DNA of 63,805 nucleotides, from NCBI GenBank assembly GCA_015057435.1, contig SVEJ01000013.1, forward strand, positions 1-63,805, read 5' to 3'. The DNA comes from Lachnospiraceae bacterium (GTDB lineage Bacteria; Bacillota; Clostridia; Lachnospirales; Lachnospiraceae). Under the pieces are notes generated by a model. The model saw only the letters and a program-made list of their open reading frames with translations. It did not search any database and had not been told where the DNA came from. Positions 63,692 through 63,805 of this stretch are shown here, piece by piece. Position 1 is the stretch's first letter. Each line of letters opens with the position of its first letter. A program made the translations under genes and the position numbers.

Positions 63692-63805
63692 TCACGCCTT
63701 TACCATTGCAAGTATTTCTTCTACATAATCATTTGCGTGGTTAATTGAAAACTCTCCGTGATACATTTTTCTCATAACGCGCAAAGAACTACTTTTCAAG
63801 TTTTC
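63692..63805 (-). CDS. 3' end of an unrecognised gene
   Basis: The last 37 codons of a minus-strand gene that enters from the right edge, reading through RVMRKMYHGEFSINHANDYV to a TGA at 63692-63694. It is clearly open to the edge and codon use is unremarkable, but the fragment is too short to assign. The stop lies 113 bp upstream of the CPBP gene start, and no terminator was seen in between. Confidence 0.6.
   Translation of the reverse strand, partial: ENLKSSSLRVMRKMYHGEFSINHANDYVEEILAMVKA

Overview
The window looks like chromosomal DNA of a low-GC, Gram-positive anaerobe of class Clostridia, most likely Lachnospiraceae. The evidence is strong AGGAGG-type ribosome binding sites, a CotS-like spore-coat family protein, a GH9 lipoprotein cellulase, many Thr/Glu-rich secreted proteins with Ig-like modules, and a locus resembling the DUF5716/DUF5717 families. 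This placement rests on gene content and protein style; no 16S rRNA or tRNA gene was seen. Most genes are on the minus strand.

Layout. 1-1352: end of the str operon (rpsL, rpsG, start of fusA) with a consensus promoter. 1655-2593: a dus gene with an in-frame stop, on the plus strand. 2863-6401: a MacAB-like efflux operon whose -10 box lies in a palindrome. 6653-8266: a DUF2975-like / XRE / CPBP-protease operon with a tandem-repeat operator. 8574-10981: an RsgI-like anti-sigma factor, an ECF sigma factor and a secreted protein. 11120-12016: endonuclease IV. 12140-21710: a five-gene envelope operon (secreted Ig-like protein, MoxR ATPase, DUF58, membrane transglutaminase, and a 1.28-kilo-residue surface protein with a solute-binding-protein domain between leucine-rich repeats). 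21882-24922: GH9 cellulase and deoC. 24972-25111: a nested palindromic element. 25131-28802: rnhA, an AraC regulator, a small hypothetical, a HAD phosphatase and a patatin. 28855-35788: a four-gene conserved-unknown locus (giant Ig/helical-repeat protein, Hsp70/actin-fold protein, TPR-like protein, membrane coiled-coil protein).

35980-43051: PLP aminotransferase, phosphosugar mutase, PEGA lipoprotein, CotS-like pseudokinase and CCA-adding enzyme. 43193-46937: DUF4003-like gene, YtrA-like GntR regulator, ABC ATPase and two membrane proteins, with a degenerate tandem array between regulator and ATPase. 47257-50624: an EF-hand-like protein, a YbaK deacylase and an aminotransferase. 50860-51021: a small plus-strand ORF. 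51032-55920: an ABC exporter and two-component system arranged like the linearmycin-resistance (Lnr) type. 56111-58132: a secreted Ig/LRR protein. 58246-63805: alpha/beta hydrolase, TetR/DUF362/permease operon, a CPBP/Crp-like pair, and the 3' end of an unrecognised gene.

The dominant theme is the envelope: sensing and efflux systems, anti-sigma signalling, and large secreted Ig/LRR proteins. The two loci most worth following up are the MoxR-DUF58-transglutaminase operon ending in the SBP/LRR fusion (12140-21710) and the DUF5716/5717-like locus (28855-35788).
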